NCBI GenBank assembly: GCA_029780075.1
Contig: JAKOZI010000180.1
Span: 1-45,507 of the forward strand
Length of the DNA stretch: 45,507 bases
Direction: 5' to 3'
From: Pseudomonadota bacterium
GTDB lineage: Bacteria > Pseudomonadota > Gammaproteobacteria > Burkholderiales > Rhodocyclaceae
Each line of letters begins with the position of its first letter. The stretch's first letter is position 1. Under the pieces are notes generated by a model that was not told where the DNA came from, did no database searches, and saw nothing but the letters and a program-made list of their open reading frames with translations. This document shows, in pieces, positions 18,609 through 26,684 of the stretch. The position numbers were made by a program, and so were the translations under genes.

Positions 18609-18636
18609 AAAAAAGGGCGGCTACTGCCTGCCGCCC
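18609..18636 (-). terminator. Rho-independent terminator of gltA
   Basis: GGGCGGC (18615-18621) pairs with GCCGCCC (18630-18636) across an 8-base loop. On the minus strand it is followed by six Us (A-run 18609-18614). It lies 17 bases after the gltA stop and before sucA, so the two genes are probably separate transcripts or partially coupled by read-through. Confidence 0.9.
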
Positions 18637-18652
18637 TCTTGCATCCGTCGGC

Positions 18653-19948
18653 CTAGCGGTGGCCGGCAGGAACCACGTCGCGCCGAGCGGTGCCAACATA
18701 GAGCTGACGCGGACGACCGATCTTGTACTCGGGATCGTTGATCATTTCTTCCCACTGCGTCATCCAGCCGACCGTGCGCGCCAGGGCGAAGATACACGTA
18801 AACATCGTGGTCGGAATGCCAAGCGCCTTCTGGACGATACCTGAATAAAAATCGACGTTCGGATAGAGCTTCTTATCGATGAAGTAATCGTCTTCGAGTG
18901 CGATTTTTTCGAGTTCCATCGCCAGTTTGAACAAACGATCATTCTCCAGGCCAAGTTCCTGCAGCACTTCGTTGCAAACCGTACGCATCAGCTTGGCGCG
19001 TGGATCGAAGTTCTTGTACACGCGGTGACCGAAACCCATCAGCTTGAAGTCATCACTCTTGTCCTTGGCGCGGGCAATGTACTTTCCGACGCGCGAGACA
19101 TCATGGATTTCCTCGAGCATCTGCAGGCAGGCCTCGTTCGCGCCACCGTGTGCCGGCCCCCATAGACAGGCGATACCCGCCGAAATACAGGCATAAGGAT
19201 TGGCACCCGAAGAACCCGACAGACGGACCGTAGAGGTCGATGCGTTTTGCTCGTGATCGGCATGCAAGGTAAAAATGGTGTCCAGTGCATGGACCAGCAC
19301 CGGGTTCGGCTTGTACTCCTCGCACGGCGTGCCGAACATCATATGCATGAAGTTGGCGGTGTAATCGAGGTCGTTGCGAGGATAGATGAACGGCTCGCCA
19401 CGGTGGTACTTGTAGGCCATGGCGACGATCGTCGGCAATTTGGCAACAATCCGGTTGAAGCTGATGTTCTGATGCTCGAGGTCGGAAAAATCCTCCGCCT
19501 CATGGTAAAAGGCCGACAAGGCGCCGACAACGCCAACCAGCACGGCCATGGGGTGCGCATCCCGACGGAAGCCCTGGTAGAACTTGACCAGTTGCTCATG
19601 CACCATGGTGTGCTGCTTGATATTCTTTTCGAAGCCTACCTTCTGCGTCGGCGTTGGCAGTTCGCCATGCCACAGGAGGTAGGCGACCTCCAGGAAGTTG
19701 CACTGCTCGGCCAATTGCTCGATGGGATAGCCGCGATAGAGCAGTTCGCCCTTGTCGCCGTCAATGAACGTGACCGTCGACTTGCAACTGGCTGTCGACA
19801 GGTAGCCGGAGTCGTAAGTAAATAGACCGGTCTTGGCGCCAAGAGTACGAATGTCGATACAATCATTGCCATGGGTAGGCGTCATGATTGGAAACTCGAC
19901 GGGCGCCCGTCCTTCGATGATCAGCGTTGCTTTACGTTCGGTCGTCAT
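18653..19948 (-). CDS. gltA: Citrate synthase (type I)
   Basis: This 431-residue enzyme condenses acetyl-CoA and oxaloacetate into citrate, the entry step of the TCA cycle. The N-terminal beta domain ([24 protein letters not shown]...[23 protein letters not shown]) is that of the hexameric, NADH-sensitive proteobacterial type. Catalytic residues lie in [12 protein letters not shown] (first His), [16 protein letters not shown] (second His) and [10 protein letters not shown] (Asp). CGGGGAT precedes the ATG. It lies between sdhE and sucA on the same strand and ends at its own terminator. Confidence 0.97.
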   Translation of the reverse strand: MTTERKATLIIEGRAPVEFPIMTPTHGNDCIDIRTLGAKTGLFTYDSGYLSTASCKSTVTFIDGDKGELLYRGYPIEQLAEQCNFLEVAYLLWHGELPTPTQKVGFEKNIKQHTMVHEQLVKFYQGFRRDAHPMAVLVGVVGALSAFYHEAEDFSDLEHQNISFNRIVAKLPTIVAMAYKYHRGEPFIYPRNDLDYTANFMHMMFGTPCEEYKPNPVLVHALDTIFTLHADHEQNASTSTVRLSGSSGANPYACISAGIACLWGPAHGGANEACLQMLEEIHDVSRVGKYIARAKDKSDDFKLMGFGHRVYKNFDPRAKLMRTVCNEVLQELGLENDRLFKLAMELEKIALEDDYFIDKKLYPNVDFYSGIVQKALGIPTTMFTCIFALARTVGWMTQWEEMINDPEYKIGRPRQLYVGTARRDVVPAGHR

Positions 19949-20018
19949 TGTTTTATCCCCGTTCAGGTGTTGAGGTCACAGCTACGAACAGGAGGTCGCC
20001 TAGATTATGGCAACTTCC

Positions 20019-20273
20019 TTACTTAACTCTTACGTCGCGCAACAAGGCCACGACTTCGGCTTGCACCGGATCTGAACACTCGCGGCTACCATTCACCAGC
20101 GGCCACAGTTCCAGGTCCTCCATGTCGGCCAGGTTGACAAACGCATCTGCCTGCTCGGGAGTCAGGGTCGGGAAAATGCGGTCGAGAAACTCCCCGAGCA
20201 AGAGATCCATTTCCAGCATGGCGCGGCGTGTGCAGCGCCAGCGCAGGCGATTGAGCTTTTCCCTGTCCCCCAT
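20019..20273 (-). CDS. sdhE: Succinate dehydrogenase assembly factor SdhE (flavinylation)
   Basis: This is an 84-residue member of the SdhE/Sdh5 family, which promotes covalent attachment of FAD to SdhA. The frame begins MGDREKLNRLRWRCTRR, with the family's Arg-rich first helix and a LEMDLLLGEFLD segment, followed by LTPEQADAFVNLADMEDLELWPLV. The family signature RGxxE is RAMLE here, so the Gly is replaced by Ala. The start is fixed by the ATGA overlap with the sdhB stop; upstream in-frame codons lie inside sdhB. Its place directly after sdhB confirms the role. Confidence 0.88.
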   Translation of the reverse strand: MGDREKLNRLRWRCTRRAMLEMDLLLGEFLDRIFPTLTPEQADAFVNLADMEDLELWPLVNGSRECSDPVQAEVVALLRDVRVK

Positions 20274-20992
20274 CAGATCGCGCGACGCACCATCATTTCC
20301 TTGATCTTGCCGATCGCTCGCGTCGGGTTGAGACCCTTCGGGCAGACATCGACACAGTTCATGATACTGTGGCAACGGAACAGGCGATACGGATCCTCAA
20401 GATCATCCAGGCGCTCATTGGTCGCCTGGTCACGGGTATCGGCGATGAAGCGGTAAGCATTCAGCAATCCCGCCGGACCGACGAATTTGTCCGGATTCCA
20501 CCAGAATGATGGGCATGAGGTTGAACAGCAGGCGCACAGAATGCACTCGTAGAGGCCGTTGAGCTCTTCGCGCTCTTCCGGCGACTGCAGACGCTCACGG
20601 TCTGGACGCGGCCCTTCATTGATCAGGTAAGGTTTGATCGAGTGGTACTGCTTGAAGAACTGGGTCATGTCGACGATCAGGTCGCGGATCACCGGCAAGC
20701 CCGGCAGCGGCCGCAGGACAACCGGCTGCTTGAGGTCCTTGATCTCGGTAAGGCAGGCCAGGCCGTTCTTGCCGTTGATGTTCATCGCATCGGAGCCGCA
20801 AATCCCCTCGCGACACGACCGGCGATACGAAAGCGTGTCATCCTTGGCTTTCAGCTTGGTCAGCACATCGAGCAGCTTGCGATCAATGGCGAAATCGACC
20901 TCGACCGAGATGTCCTGCATATAGGGCGCAGCGTCCTTGTCGGGATCGTAGCGGTAAATCTTGAACTGCATGGTACTGGTGGCCATATTCAT
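20273..20992 (-). CDS. sdhB: Succinate dehydrogenase iron-sulfur subunit
   Basis: This 239-residue subunit of complex II carries electrons from the SdhA flavin to the quinone site. The [2Fe-2S] ligands are in SCREGICGSDAM with a further Cys in NGLACL. The [4Fe-4S] ligands are in CILCACCSTSCP. The [3Fe-4S] ligands lie in CHSIMNCVDVCPKGL. AAGGAG sits 5 bases before the ATG at 20992. It is the fourth gene of the sdhCDAB operon, 18 bases after sdhA, and overlaps sdhE. Confidence 0.96.
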   Translation of the reverse strand: MNMATSTMQFKIYRYDPDKDAAPYMQDISVEVDFAIDRKLLDVLTKLKAKDDTLSYRRSCREGICGSDAMNINGKNGLACLTEIKDLKQPVVLRPLPGLPVIRDLIVDMTQFFKQYHSIKPYLINEGPRPDRERLQSPEEREELNGLYECILCACCSTSCPSFWWNPDKFVGPAGLLNAYRFIADTRDQATNERLDDLEDPYRLFRCHSIMNCVDVCPKGLNPTRAIGKIKEMMVRRAI

Positions 20993-21010
20993 TGACTCCT
21001 TGGCGCTCGA

Positions 21011-22795
21011 TCAATAGGAACGCGTCTTCAGCGCGATGGATTCGACGGACAGCGGCTTCATGATCACCGGCTTGTAATCGAGACGATTGCTCTCGCGGTG
21101 CCACAGGGTGTGCTTGTGCCAGTTGACGTCGTCGCGGCCGTTCGGATTGGCGGCGGTATCCGGCGCGTCGTCGCGAACATGCGCGCCGCGTGACTCCTTG
21201 CGTGCTTCGGCCGAAATCATCGTCGCCTTGGCGACTTCGATCAGGTTGTCGAGTTCCAGCGCTTCGACACGCGCGGTGTTCCACACCTGCGATTTGTCCT
21301 TGATCTCGGTTCTGAGCACCGCCTTCTCGACATCGAGAATCTTCGCGACCCCTTCGACCAGCATGTCCTTGAAGCGAAAAACGCCACAATGCTTCTGCAT
21401 GGTCCGCTGCAATTCGAGACGTGTCTCATTGACACTCGTCCCACCGGTCTGCGTGTTGAGGCGATTCAGGCGACTCAGCGTGCGCTCGGCGTAATCCGCT
21501 GGCAATTCCTTGAGTCCGATGGCCCCCGACCGGAGGTCGTCGATCACCGAATCGCCGGAAGACTTGCCGAAAACCAGAAGATCCAGCAGCGAATTGGTTC
21601 CCAGCCGGTTGGCGCCATGCACCGAAGCACAAGCCACTTCGCCGGCGGCATAGAAGCCGGGGATCGGCGTCGCATCCTGCGACACCACCTGTCCCTTGTA
21701 GTTGGTCGGCACACCGCCCATCTGATAGTGACAGGTTGGAACTACCGGAATCGGCGCCTTGATCGGGTCGATGCCGGCAAACTGGATCGAAATTTCGCGA
21801 ATCCCCGGCAGCCGCTTCATGATCGTCGCCGGATCGAGGTGGGTAATGTCGAGCAGGACAAAGTCCTTGTTCGGGCCACAACCACGACCCTCATTGATCT
21901 CGGTGACCATCGCCCGCGACACCACGTCACGCGACGCCAGGTCCTTGGCGTTGGGAGCGTAGCGCTCCATGAAACGTTCGTTGGCGGAGTTACGCAGAAT
22001 ACCGCCCTCACCGCGCACACCTTCCGTAATCAGCACGCCGGCACCGGCGACACCGGTGGGATGGAACTGCCAGAATTCCATGTCTTCGAGTGCGATGCCG
22101 GCGCGCGCCGCCATTCCCAGACCGTCACCGGTATTGATGAAGGCATTGGTCGACGAATAGAAGATCCGGCCAGCCCCACCGGTGGCGAAGACCGTTGCCT
22201 TGGCATGGAAGGCGACGACATCACCAGTCTCCATTTCGAGTGCGATGACCCCAAGCACCTGACCCGTGTTGTCACGGATCAGATCAAGGGCCATCCATTC
22301 GACGAAGAACTGGGTATTGGCACGTACGTTCCGTTGATACAGCGCATGCAACATCGCGTGGCCAGTACGGTCGGCGGCGGCGCAAGCACGCCGTACCGGC
22401 TTTTCGCCAAAATTCGACATGTGCCCGCCGAAAGGACGCTGGTAGATCTTGCCTTCGTCCGTACGGTCGAAAGGCATGCCAAAGTGCTCAAGTTCGACGA
22501 CCACCTCGGGCGCCATGCGGCACATGTATTCGATCGCGTCCTGGTCACCGAGCCAGTCAGAACCTTTCACCGTATCGTACATATGCCAGTGCCAGTGGTC
22601 TTCCTCGGAGTTGCCGAGCGACGCCGAGACGCCGCCCTGCGCAGCAACGGTATGCGAACGGGTGGGAAAAACCTTGGACAGGACGGCCGTCTTCAATCCG
22701 GCTTCGGAAAGCTGAATCGCCGCCCGCAGACCCGAACCGCCAGCCCCAACAATGACTGCATCGAACTTACGTACTGGAATGGTTAGCTTGCTCAC
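21011..22795 (-). CDS. sdhA: Succinate dehydrogenase flavoprotein subunit
   Basis: This 594-residue catalytic subunit oxidises succinate to fumarate. The FAD-binding start FDAVIVGAGGSGLRAAIQL, the covalent FAD-His motif RSHTVAAQGG, substrate-site segments such as GEGGILRNS and HPTG, and the C-terminal RGAHVRDDAP are all present. The start codon is GTG at 22795, directly after the sdhD stop, with GGAG 8 bases upstream inside the sdhD end. That leaves no gap between the two cistrons and implies coupled translation. A normal-length, intact member of the family. Confidence 0.97.
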   Translation of the reverse strand: MSKLTIPVRKFDAVIVGAGGSGLRAAIQLSEAGLKTAVLSKVFPTRSHTVAAQGGVSASLGNSEEDHWHWHMYDTVKGSDWLGDQDAIEYMCRMAPEVVVELEHFGMPFDRTDEGKIYQRPFGGHMSNFGEKPVRRACAAADRTGHAMLHALYQRNVRANTQFFVEWMALDLIRDNTGQVLGVIALEMETGDVVAFHAKATVFATGGAGRIFYSSTNAFINTGDGLGMAARAGIALEDMEFWQFHPTGVAGAGVLITEGVRGEGGILRNSANERFMERYAPNAKDLASRDVVSRAMVTEINEGRGCGPNKDFVLLDITHLDPATIMKRLPGIREISIQFAGIDPIKAPIPVVPTCHYQMGGVPTNYKGQVVSQDATPIPGFYAAGEVACASVHGANRLGTNSLLDLLVFGKSSGDSVIDDLRSGAIGLKELPADYAERTLSRLNRLNTQTGGTSVNETRLELQRTMQKHCGVFRFKDMLVEGVAKILDVEKAVLRTEIKDKSQVWNTARVEALELDNLIEVAKATMISAEARKESRGAHVRDDAPDTAANPNGRDDVNWHKHTLWHRESNRLDYKPVIMKPLSVESIALKTRSY

Positions 22796-23143
22796 TTACA
22801 TTCTCCACAGAATCTGAACCGCCCAGCCGGCATATCCGACCAGCACCGCAGCCGTCGCAATCATCATCAACAGACGCAAGCCATCCGGCTTGACGTAATC
22901 CATCCAGATATCCCGAATCCCAATCCAGGCATGGTAGAAGACGCTGACAAAGAACAGGAATGTTGCAAATTTCATGAAGCCGTTGGCAAAAATGCCGCGC
23001 CAGGCCTCAAAGGTATCGGGCCCGACAGCACCGACGACGACCAGGAAGATGAGCGTAAAGACTGCCATCACGATGGCGGTGGCGCGCTGGATGATCCAGT
23101 CCTTGAGGCCGTAATGCGCCCCGACGAGAATACGATTTACCAT
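22796..23143 (-). CDS. sdhD: Succinate dehydrogenase membrane anchor subunit
   Basis: This 115-residue hydrophobic anchor has three membrane helices: one around AIVMAVFTLIFLVVVGAV, one around FATFLFFVSVFYHAWIGI and one around LLMMIATAAVLVGYAGWAV. The heme-region His is in VFYHAWIGIRDIWMDY, the conserved SdhD pattern. With SdhC it anchors SdhAB and forms the ubiquinone site. The gene overlaps the sdhC end by 7 bases and abuts the GTG of sdhA. Confidence 0.92.
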   Translation of the reverse strand: MVNRILVGAHYGLKDWIIQRATAIVMAVFTLIFLVVVGAVGPDTFEAWRGIFANGFMKFATFLFFVSVFYHAWIGIRDIWMDYVKPDGLRLLMMIATAAVLVGYAGWAVQILWRM

Positions 23144-23529
23144 AGCACTCTAGCTCCGATGATCAGGGTCAGGGCGATGCTGACGCCGAAAACGATCTTG
23201 CTCGAAAGGCGCGCCGCCTCGAGCTCTACCCCCTTGTGCAGATCCAGCAGCAGATAGCGGATGCCGGCACAGAAGTGGTGCATGTAGAACCAGACCAGGC
23301 CGAGCAGGACAATCTTCGCCAACGGGTGACCGACCACCGCTTTGACGCCGGCAAAGGATTCAGGAGAGGTGAGGCTACCCTGAAACAGCCATAGCAGGAA
23401 CGGCAGCAGCAGGAACATCGCCGCTCCGCTGATGCGGTGAATGATTGACAGGATCCCCGGAAGGGGTAGCCTGATAGTGGGCAAATCCAAATTCTTTGGA
23501 CGCTTTTTCTTGATTGCCAGCTCTGCCAT
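23137..23529 (-). CDS. sdhC: Succinate dehydrogenase cytochrome b556 subunit
   Basis: This anchor subunit of 130 residues has three membrane helices. The family motif is recognisable in SIIHRISGAAMFLLLP (quinone-site Ser/His/Arg region), and the heme-ligand His is in WFYMHHFCAGIRYLLLDL. The start at 23529 (MAELAIKKK) is preferred over the ATG at 23538 because GAGGG lies 10 bases before the former but only one base before the latter. It is the first gene of sdhCDAB and follows a region with a good -10 element. Confidence 0.92.
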   Translation of the reverse strand: MAELAIKKKRPKNLDLPTIRLPLPGILSIIHRISGAAMFLLLPFLLWLFQGSLTSPESFAGVKAVVGHPLAKIVLLGLVWFYMHHFCAGIRYLLLDLHKGVELEAARLSSKIVFGVSIALTLIIGARVLW

Positions 23530-23595
23530 GCACGTCATCCCTCATGTGTTATACGGCCGAATGCACGTCATCCGACCCCTGCGATACCACGCTGG

Positions 23596-23622
23596 ATTAT
23601 AAACCATCCAAGCGTGCCTGAA
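23596..23622 (-). promoter_or_regulatory. Candidate sdhCDAB promoter
   Basis: On the minus strand a perfect TATAAT (23596-23601) lies 67 bases before the sdhC ATG. The nearest -35 candidate is TTCAGG (23617-23622) with a short 15-base spacer. The -10 is convincing and the -35 is weak, so an activator may be needed. No TCTTAT operator word was seen here. Confidence 0.45.
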
Positions 23623-23647
23623 TTGCCCGACGGGACTGTTCCAGTGC

Positions 23648-24385
23648 TCACCCCAGTTCATTGTGATAATGATAATTGCGTGTCGAATAGAATCCCCGGC
23701 GCCATTCGACGGGTTTGTGACCATAGGTGAAGGTGACCCTTTCGACCAGCAGCAGGGGGCTTCCATCGGCCACCTGCAGCCACTCTGCGCTGACTCTGTC
23801 AGCCGAGACGGCGCGCAGCCGTTCGTCGGCGCGAATCATGCGCACGCCATAGCGAGTCTCGAACAGGCTGTAGAGTGACTCTCCCGAACGCAACACATCG
23901 AGCGACAGGTCGGGAAAGAGTTCGCTGGGTAGATAGATCTCGTCGAAAACGACCGGCTCGTCGCCCAACTTCAGCAACCGGCGAACAATCGTAATCGGGG
24001 CCCCGGTGTTAAGAGCGAGAATACGCGCGACGTCTGCACCGGCCTTGGCGCGCCAGCATTCGAGCGGCACGCTTTGGGAGACCTGCAGATCCCCGTCATT
24101 CGGCGCCAGTCGGAGAAATCGGAAAAAGGAACCCGGATCCTTGTGAGTGGCGACGAAGGTTCCCTTGCCCTGCTGCCGTACCAGGAGGTTCTCGGCAGCC
24201 ATCTCGTCAATCGCCTTGCGAACCGTACCCTGGCTCACACCGAAGCGGCCAGCAAGTTCCGACTCGCTCGGGATCGGGTCACCCGGGCCCCACTCGCCGG
24301 ACTCCAGATCACGCAGGATCAATTCCTTGATCTGCCGATACAGGGGGCTGAATGTGGGCGAGTGCACTGACGAAGACCGGCTCAT
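23648..24385 (-). CDS. GntR-family transcriptional regulator (HutC/UTRA type), likely TCA-cycle regulator
   Basis: This is a 245-residue regulator. An N-terminal winged helix-turn-helix (about 12-80) contains PLYRQIKELI and the GntR signature PSESELAGRFGVSQGTVRKAIDEMAAENLLVRQQGKGTFV. A C-terminal UTRA effector domain (about 95-240) has IVRRLLKLGDEPVVFDEIYLP. It lies between mdh, from which it diverges, and sdhCDAB, upstream of which it is transcribed. This suggests control of TCA genes in response to an organic acid or related metabolite. A palindromic site overlapping the mdh promoter (24439-24465) is the likely operator and could also give autoregulation. The effector is unknown. Confidence 0.9.
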   Translation of the reverse strand: MSRSSSVHSPTFSPLYRQIKELILRDLESGEWGPGDPIPSESELAGRFGVSQGTVRKAIDEMAAENLLVRQQGKGTFVATHKDPGSFFRFLRLAPNDGDLQVSQSVPLECWRAKAGADVARILALNTGAPITIVRRLLKLGDEPVVFDEIYLPSELFPDLSLDVLRSGESLYSLFETRYGVRMIRADERLRAVSADRVSAEWLQVADGSPLLLVERVTFTYGHKPVEWRRGFYSTRNYHYHNELG

Positions 24386-24438
24386 GGATCGTCATTTCAG
24401 CATAATTTCACACTTCCGTCCATCCCACTGGAGTTATT

Positions 24439-24465
24439 TATATCTTATATAAGACATAAGATATA
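24439..24465. promoter_or_regulatory. Palindromic operator, probable GntR site
   Basis: A perfect inverted repeat, TATATCTTAT (24439-24448) and ATAAGATATA (24456-24465), is separated by 7 bases. It also holds the nested 10-base palindrome CTTATATAAG (24444-24453). Half-sites TCTTAT/ATAAGA occur at 24443, 24449, 24456 and again at 24488-24493 inside the mdh -10 region. The AT-rich site stands out in GC-rich surroundings and lies just upstream of the mdh -35. Confidence 0.7.
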
Positions 24466-24466
24466 T

Positions 24467-24496
24467 TTGACACTCCACGACCTTAGATCTTATGAT
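24467..24496 (+). promoter_or_regulatory. Sigma70 promoter of mdh
   Basis: A perfect -35 TTGACA (24467-24472), an 18-base spacer and TATGAT (24491-24496, five of six matches) lie 97 bases before the mdh ATG. A TCTTAT half-site overlaps the -10 and a palindrome abuts the -35, so binding there should block RNA polymerase. Confidence 0.75.
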
Positions 24497-24593
24497 TTGA
24501 GTGATTTGCTGCTCCTGCACTTAACGGCGTGCGGGGTCAACGCCAATCGTATTCTGCCCATTTTTGCTCATCATCAATAACAGGAGCCGCATC

Positions 24594-25580
24594 ATGTCCA
24601 AAGCCCCCATGCGCGTCGCGGTCACCGGCGCCGCCGGTCAAATCGGTTACAGTCTGCTCTTCCGGATTGCCTCCGGCGAAATGCTTGGCAAGGATCAACC
24701 GGTCATACTCCAACTCCTTGATCTGCCGCAAGCACAAAAAGCCTGTCAGGGCGTGATCATGGAACTCGAGGACTGTGCCTTCCCGCTACTCGCCGGCATG
24801 TTCGCCACCGACGACCCGAACCTCGCCTTCAAGGACGCTGACGTCTGCCTGCTGGTCGGCGCCCGTCCGCGCGGCCCGGGCATGGAGCGGGCAGACCTGC
24901 TGACCGCCAACGGCGCCATCTTCACCGTTCAGGGCAAAGCCATTGCGGAAAACGCCAAGGAAGATGTCCGCGTACTCGTCGTCGGCAACCCCTGCAACAC
25001 CAATGCCCTGATCGCCGGCGCCGCCGCTCGAAAAGTCGGCCGCACCAATCCATCGAACTACCATGGCATGCTGCGCCTCGATCACAACCGTGCCTTGTCA
25101 CAGCTTGCTGCGAAGACCGGACGACCGGTAGCCAGCTTCAAGCAACTCGTCGTGTGGGGCAATCATTCGCCGACGATGTACGCCGACTATCGCAATTGCA
25201 CTTCTGATGGCGATAACGTCAAGACGCTGGTCAATGATCCAGTGTGGAACAACGATGTGTTCCTGCCGACCGTCGGCAAGCGCGGCGCGGCGATCATCGA
25301 CGCGCGCGGCCTGTCGTCCGCCGCTTCGGCAGCCAACGCAGCCATTGATCACATGCACGACTGGGTCCTCGGTTCCGACGAGTGGGTGACCATGGGCGTC
25401 CCCTCGGACGGCTCCTACGGCATCCCGACCGGGATTGTTTTCGGCTTCCCGTGCGAATGCAAGGGCGGTTCGTATACTATTATCCAGGGCATCGAAATCG
25501 ACGATTACTCACGCGAGAAGATCAACAAGACGCTCAAGGAACTCACCGACGAAGCAGAAGCCGTGCAGGGCATGCTTTAA
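24594..25580 (+). CDS. mdh: Malate dehydrogenase (NAD)
   Basis: This 328-residue cytoplasmic enzyme interconverts malate and oxaloacetate. It has the NAD-binding [20 protein letters not shown], the substrate loop [13 protein letters not shown] with two Arg, [21 protein letters not shown] and catalytic His in [14 protein letters not shown]. The length and the long loop match the betaproteobacterial, cytosolic-MDH-like type. AGGAG lies 7 bases before the ATG at 24594; an in-frame codon 30 bases upstream has no such site. It is monocistronic, with its own promoter and a terminator at 25600-25627. Confidence 0.97.
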   Translation: MSKAPMRVAVTGAAGQIGYSLLFRIASGEMLGKDQPVILQLLDLPQAQKACQGVIMELEDCAFPLLAGMFATDDPNLAFKDADVCLLVGARPRGPGMERADLLTANGAIFTVQGKAIAENAKEDVRVLVVGNPCNTNALIAGAAARKVGRTNPSNYHGMLRLDHNRALSQLAAKTGRPVASFKQLVVWGNHSPTMYADYRNCTSDGDNVKTLVNDPVWNNDVFLPTVGKRGAAIIDARGLSSAASAANAAIDHMHDWVLGSDEWVTMGVPSDGSYGIPTGIVFGFPCECKGGSYTIIQGIEIDDYSREKINKTLKELTDEAEAVQGML

Positions 25581-25599
25581 ACAACGGCGCAACCAGCCA

Positions 25600-25627
25600 A
25601 AAGCCGCGGCCAGACCGCGGCTTTTTT
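25600..25627 (+). terminator. Rho-independent terminator of mdh
   Basis: GCCGCGG (25603-25609) pairs with CCGCGGC (25615-25621) across a 5-base loop, followed by six Ts (25622-25627). It lies 22 bases after the mdh stop. Confidence 0.92.
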
Positions 25628-25694
25628 GTCTCCGCATTCCCTCCCGGAGCGCAGTAGAATACGGAATCCCAAGTTCGCATACACAGACACCCCG

Positions 25695-26684
25695 ATGCGC
25701 CATCCCAGCCAGGTCCTGTTCGCCGGAGAGCAGCCGTTTCCCATGATGCCCGCGGTAGACCACTATGCGGGCTCGGAAAAACTGATGTACAAGGCACTCC
25801 AGTTGCAGAACGAATTGGGGCCAATTTTCGACGTCACCTGCGACTGCGAGGATGGCGCCGCAGCCGGTGCTGCCCGGGAACACGCCGAAATGGTGGCCGC
25901 GGTCATCATGTCCGACGCCAACCAGCACGGGCGCGTTGGCGTCCGCATTCACGACCTCAGCCATCCGCACTGGCAACAGGACATCGAAATTATCGTCACC
26001 CGTGCCGGGCGACGCCTGGCGTTCGTCACCCTGCCGAAAGTGCGCGGGAGCGACGATGTCCGAAGGCTGCTGGGCGAGTTGGCGCGCGCAACCACCGCAG
26101 CAGGGCTCGAACGCCAGATTCCCGCACACGTCCTGATCGAGACGCATGGTGCCCTGCGTGAAGTCTGGGATATCGCAGCGTTGTCTGCAGTGGAATCGCT
26201 CGATTTCGGACTTATGGATTTTGTCAGCGCACACCACGGCGCCATCCCGGGCTCAGCGATGCAGAGCCCAGGTCAGTTCGAGCATCCGCTGGTCGTCCGC
26301 GCCAAGTGTGAAATCTCAGCCGCCGCGCTGGCCAATGGCGCAGTACCGTCACACAACGTGACCACCGAACTCAAGGATCTCGATGTCATCCGCGACAACG
26401 CGCAGCGCGCGCGCAACGAGTTCGGCTACCTGCGCATGTGGAGTATTCACCCCAACCAGATCGTGCCCATCTTCGAAGCCATGCGCCCCGACTTCTCGGA
26501 AGTCGAAGATGCAGCCGCAATCCTAGTCGCCGCCCAGGATTGCGAATGGGGGCCGATCCAGCACCATGGCAAACTGCATGACCGCGCCTCGTACCGCTAC
26601 TACTGGGAACTGCTCAGACGCGCACGCGCAACCGGCATGAGCCTGCGCGAGGACATCAAACAACGTTTCTTCGGCAGCCCATGA
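25695..26684 (+). CDS. CitE-like CoA-ester lyase (HpcH/HpaI aldolase family)
   Basis: This is a 329-residue TIM-barrel enzyme of the citrate lyase beta / malyl-CoA lyase superfamily. It has the N-terminal acidic patch DVTCDCEDGAAAGAAREHAE, an Arg in GVRIHDLSHPHW, the metal-binding Glu in HVLIETHGALREV and the Asp region SLDFGLMDFVSAHHG. The C-terminal RMWSIHPNQIVPI resembles the Asp/His loop that reaches a neighbouring active site. Members cleave or form malyl-CoA, methylmalyl-CoA or citryl-CoA-type esters; the substrate cannot be assigned. No citrate lyase alpha or gamma genes are nearby, so it is not part of a citrate lyase complex. The start at 25695 (MRHPSQVL) is chosen; upstream codons overlap the mdh terminator. 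The end overlaps the next gene by ATGA. Confidence 0.82.
   Translation: MRHPSQVLFAGEQPFPMMPAVDHYAGSEKLMYKALQLQNELGPIFDVTCDCEDGAAAGAAREHAEMVAAVIMSDANQHGRVGVRIHDLSHPHWQQDIEIIVTRAGRRLAFVTLPKVRGSDDVRRLLGELARATTAAGLERQIPAHVLIETHGALREVWDIAALSAVESLDFGLMDFVSAHHGAIPGSAMQSPGQFEHPLVVRAKCEISAAALANGAVPSHNVTTELKDLDVIRDNAQRARNEFGYLRMWSIHPNQIVPIFEAMRPDFSEVEDAAAILVAAQDCEWGPIQHHGKLHDRASYRYYWELLRRARATGMSLREDIKQRFFGSP

Noticed and set aside
24386-24438. Strong minus-strand promoter for the GntR gene
   Set aside because: TATAAA occurs in the palindromic region on the minus strand, but no acceptable -35 lies at the right distance, so it was not called.
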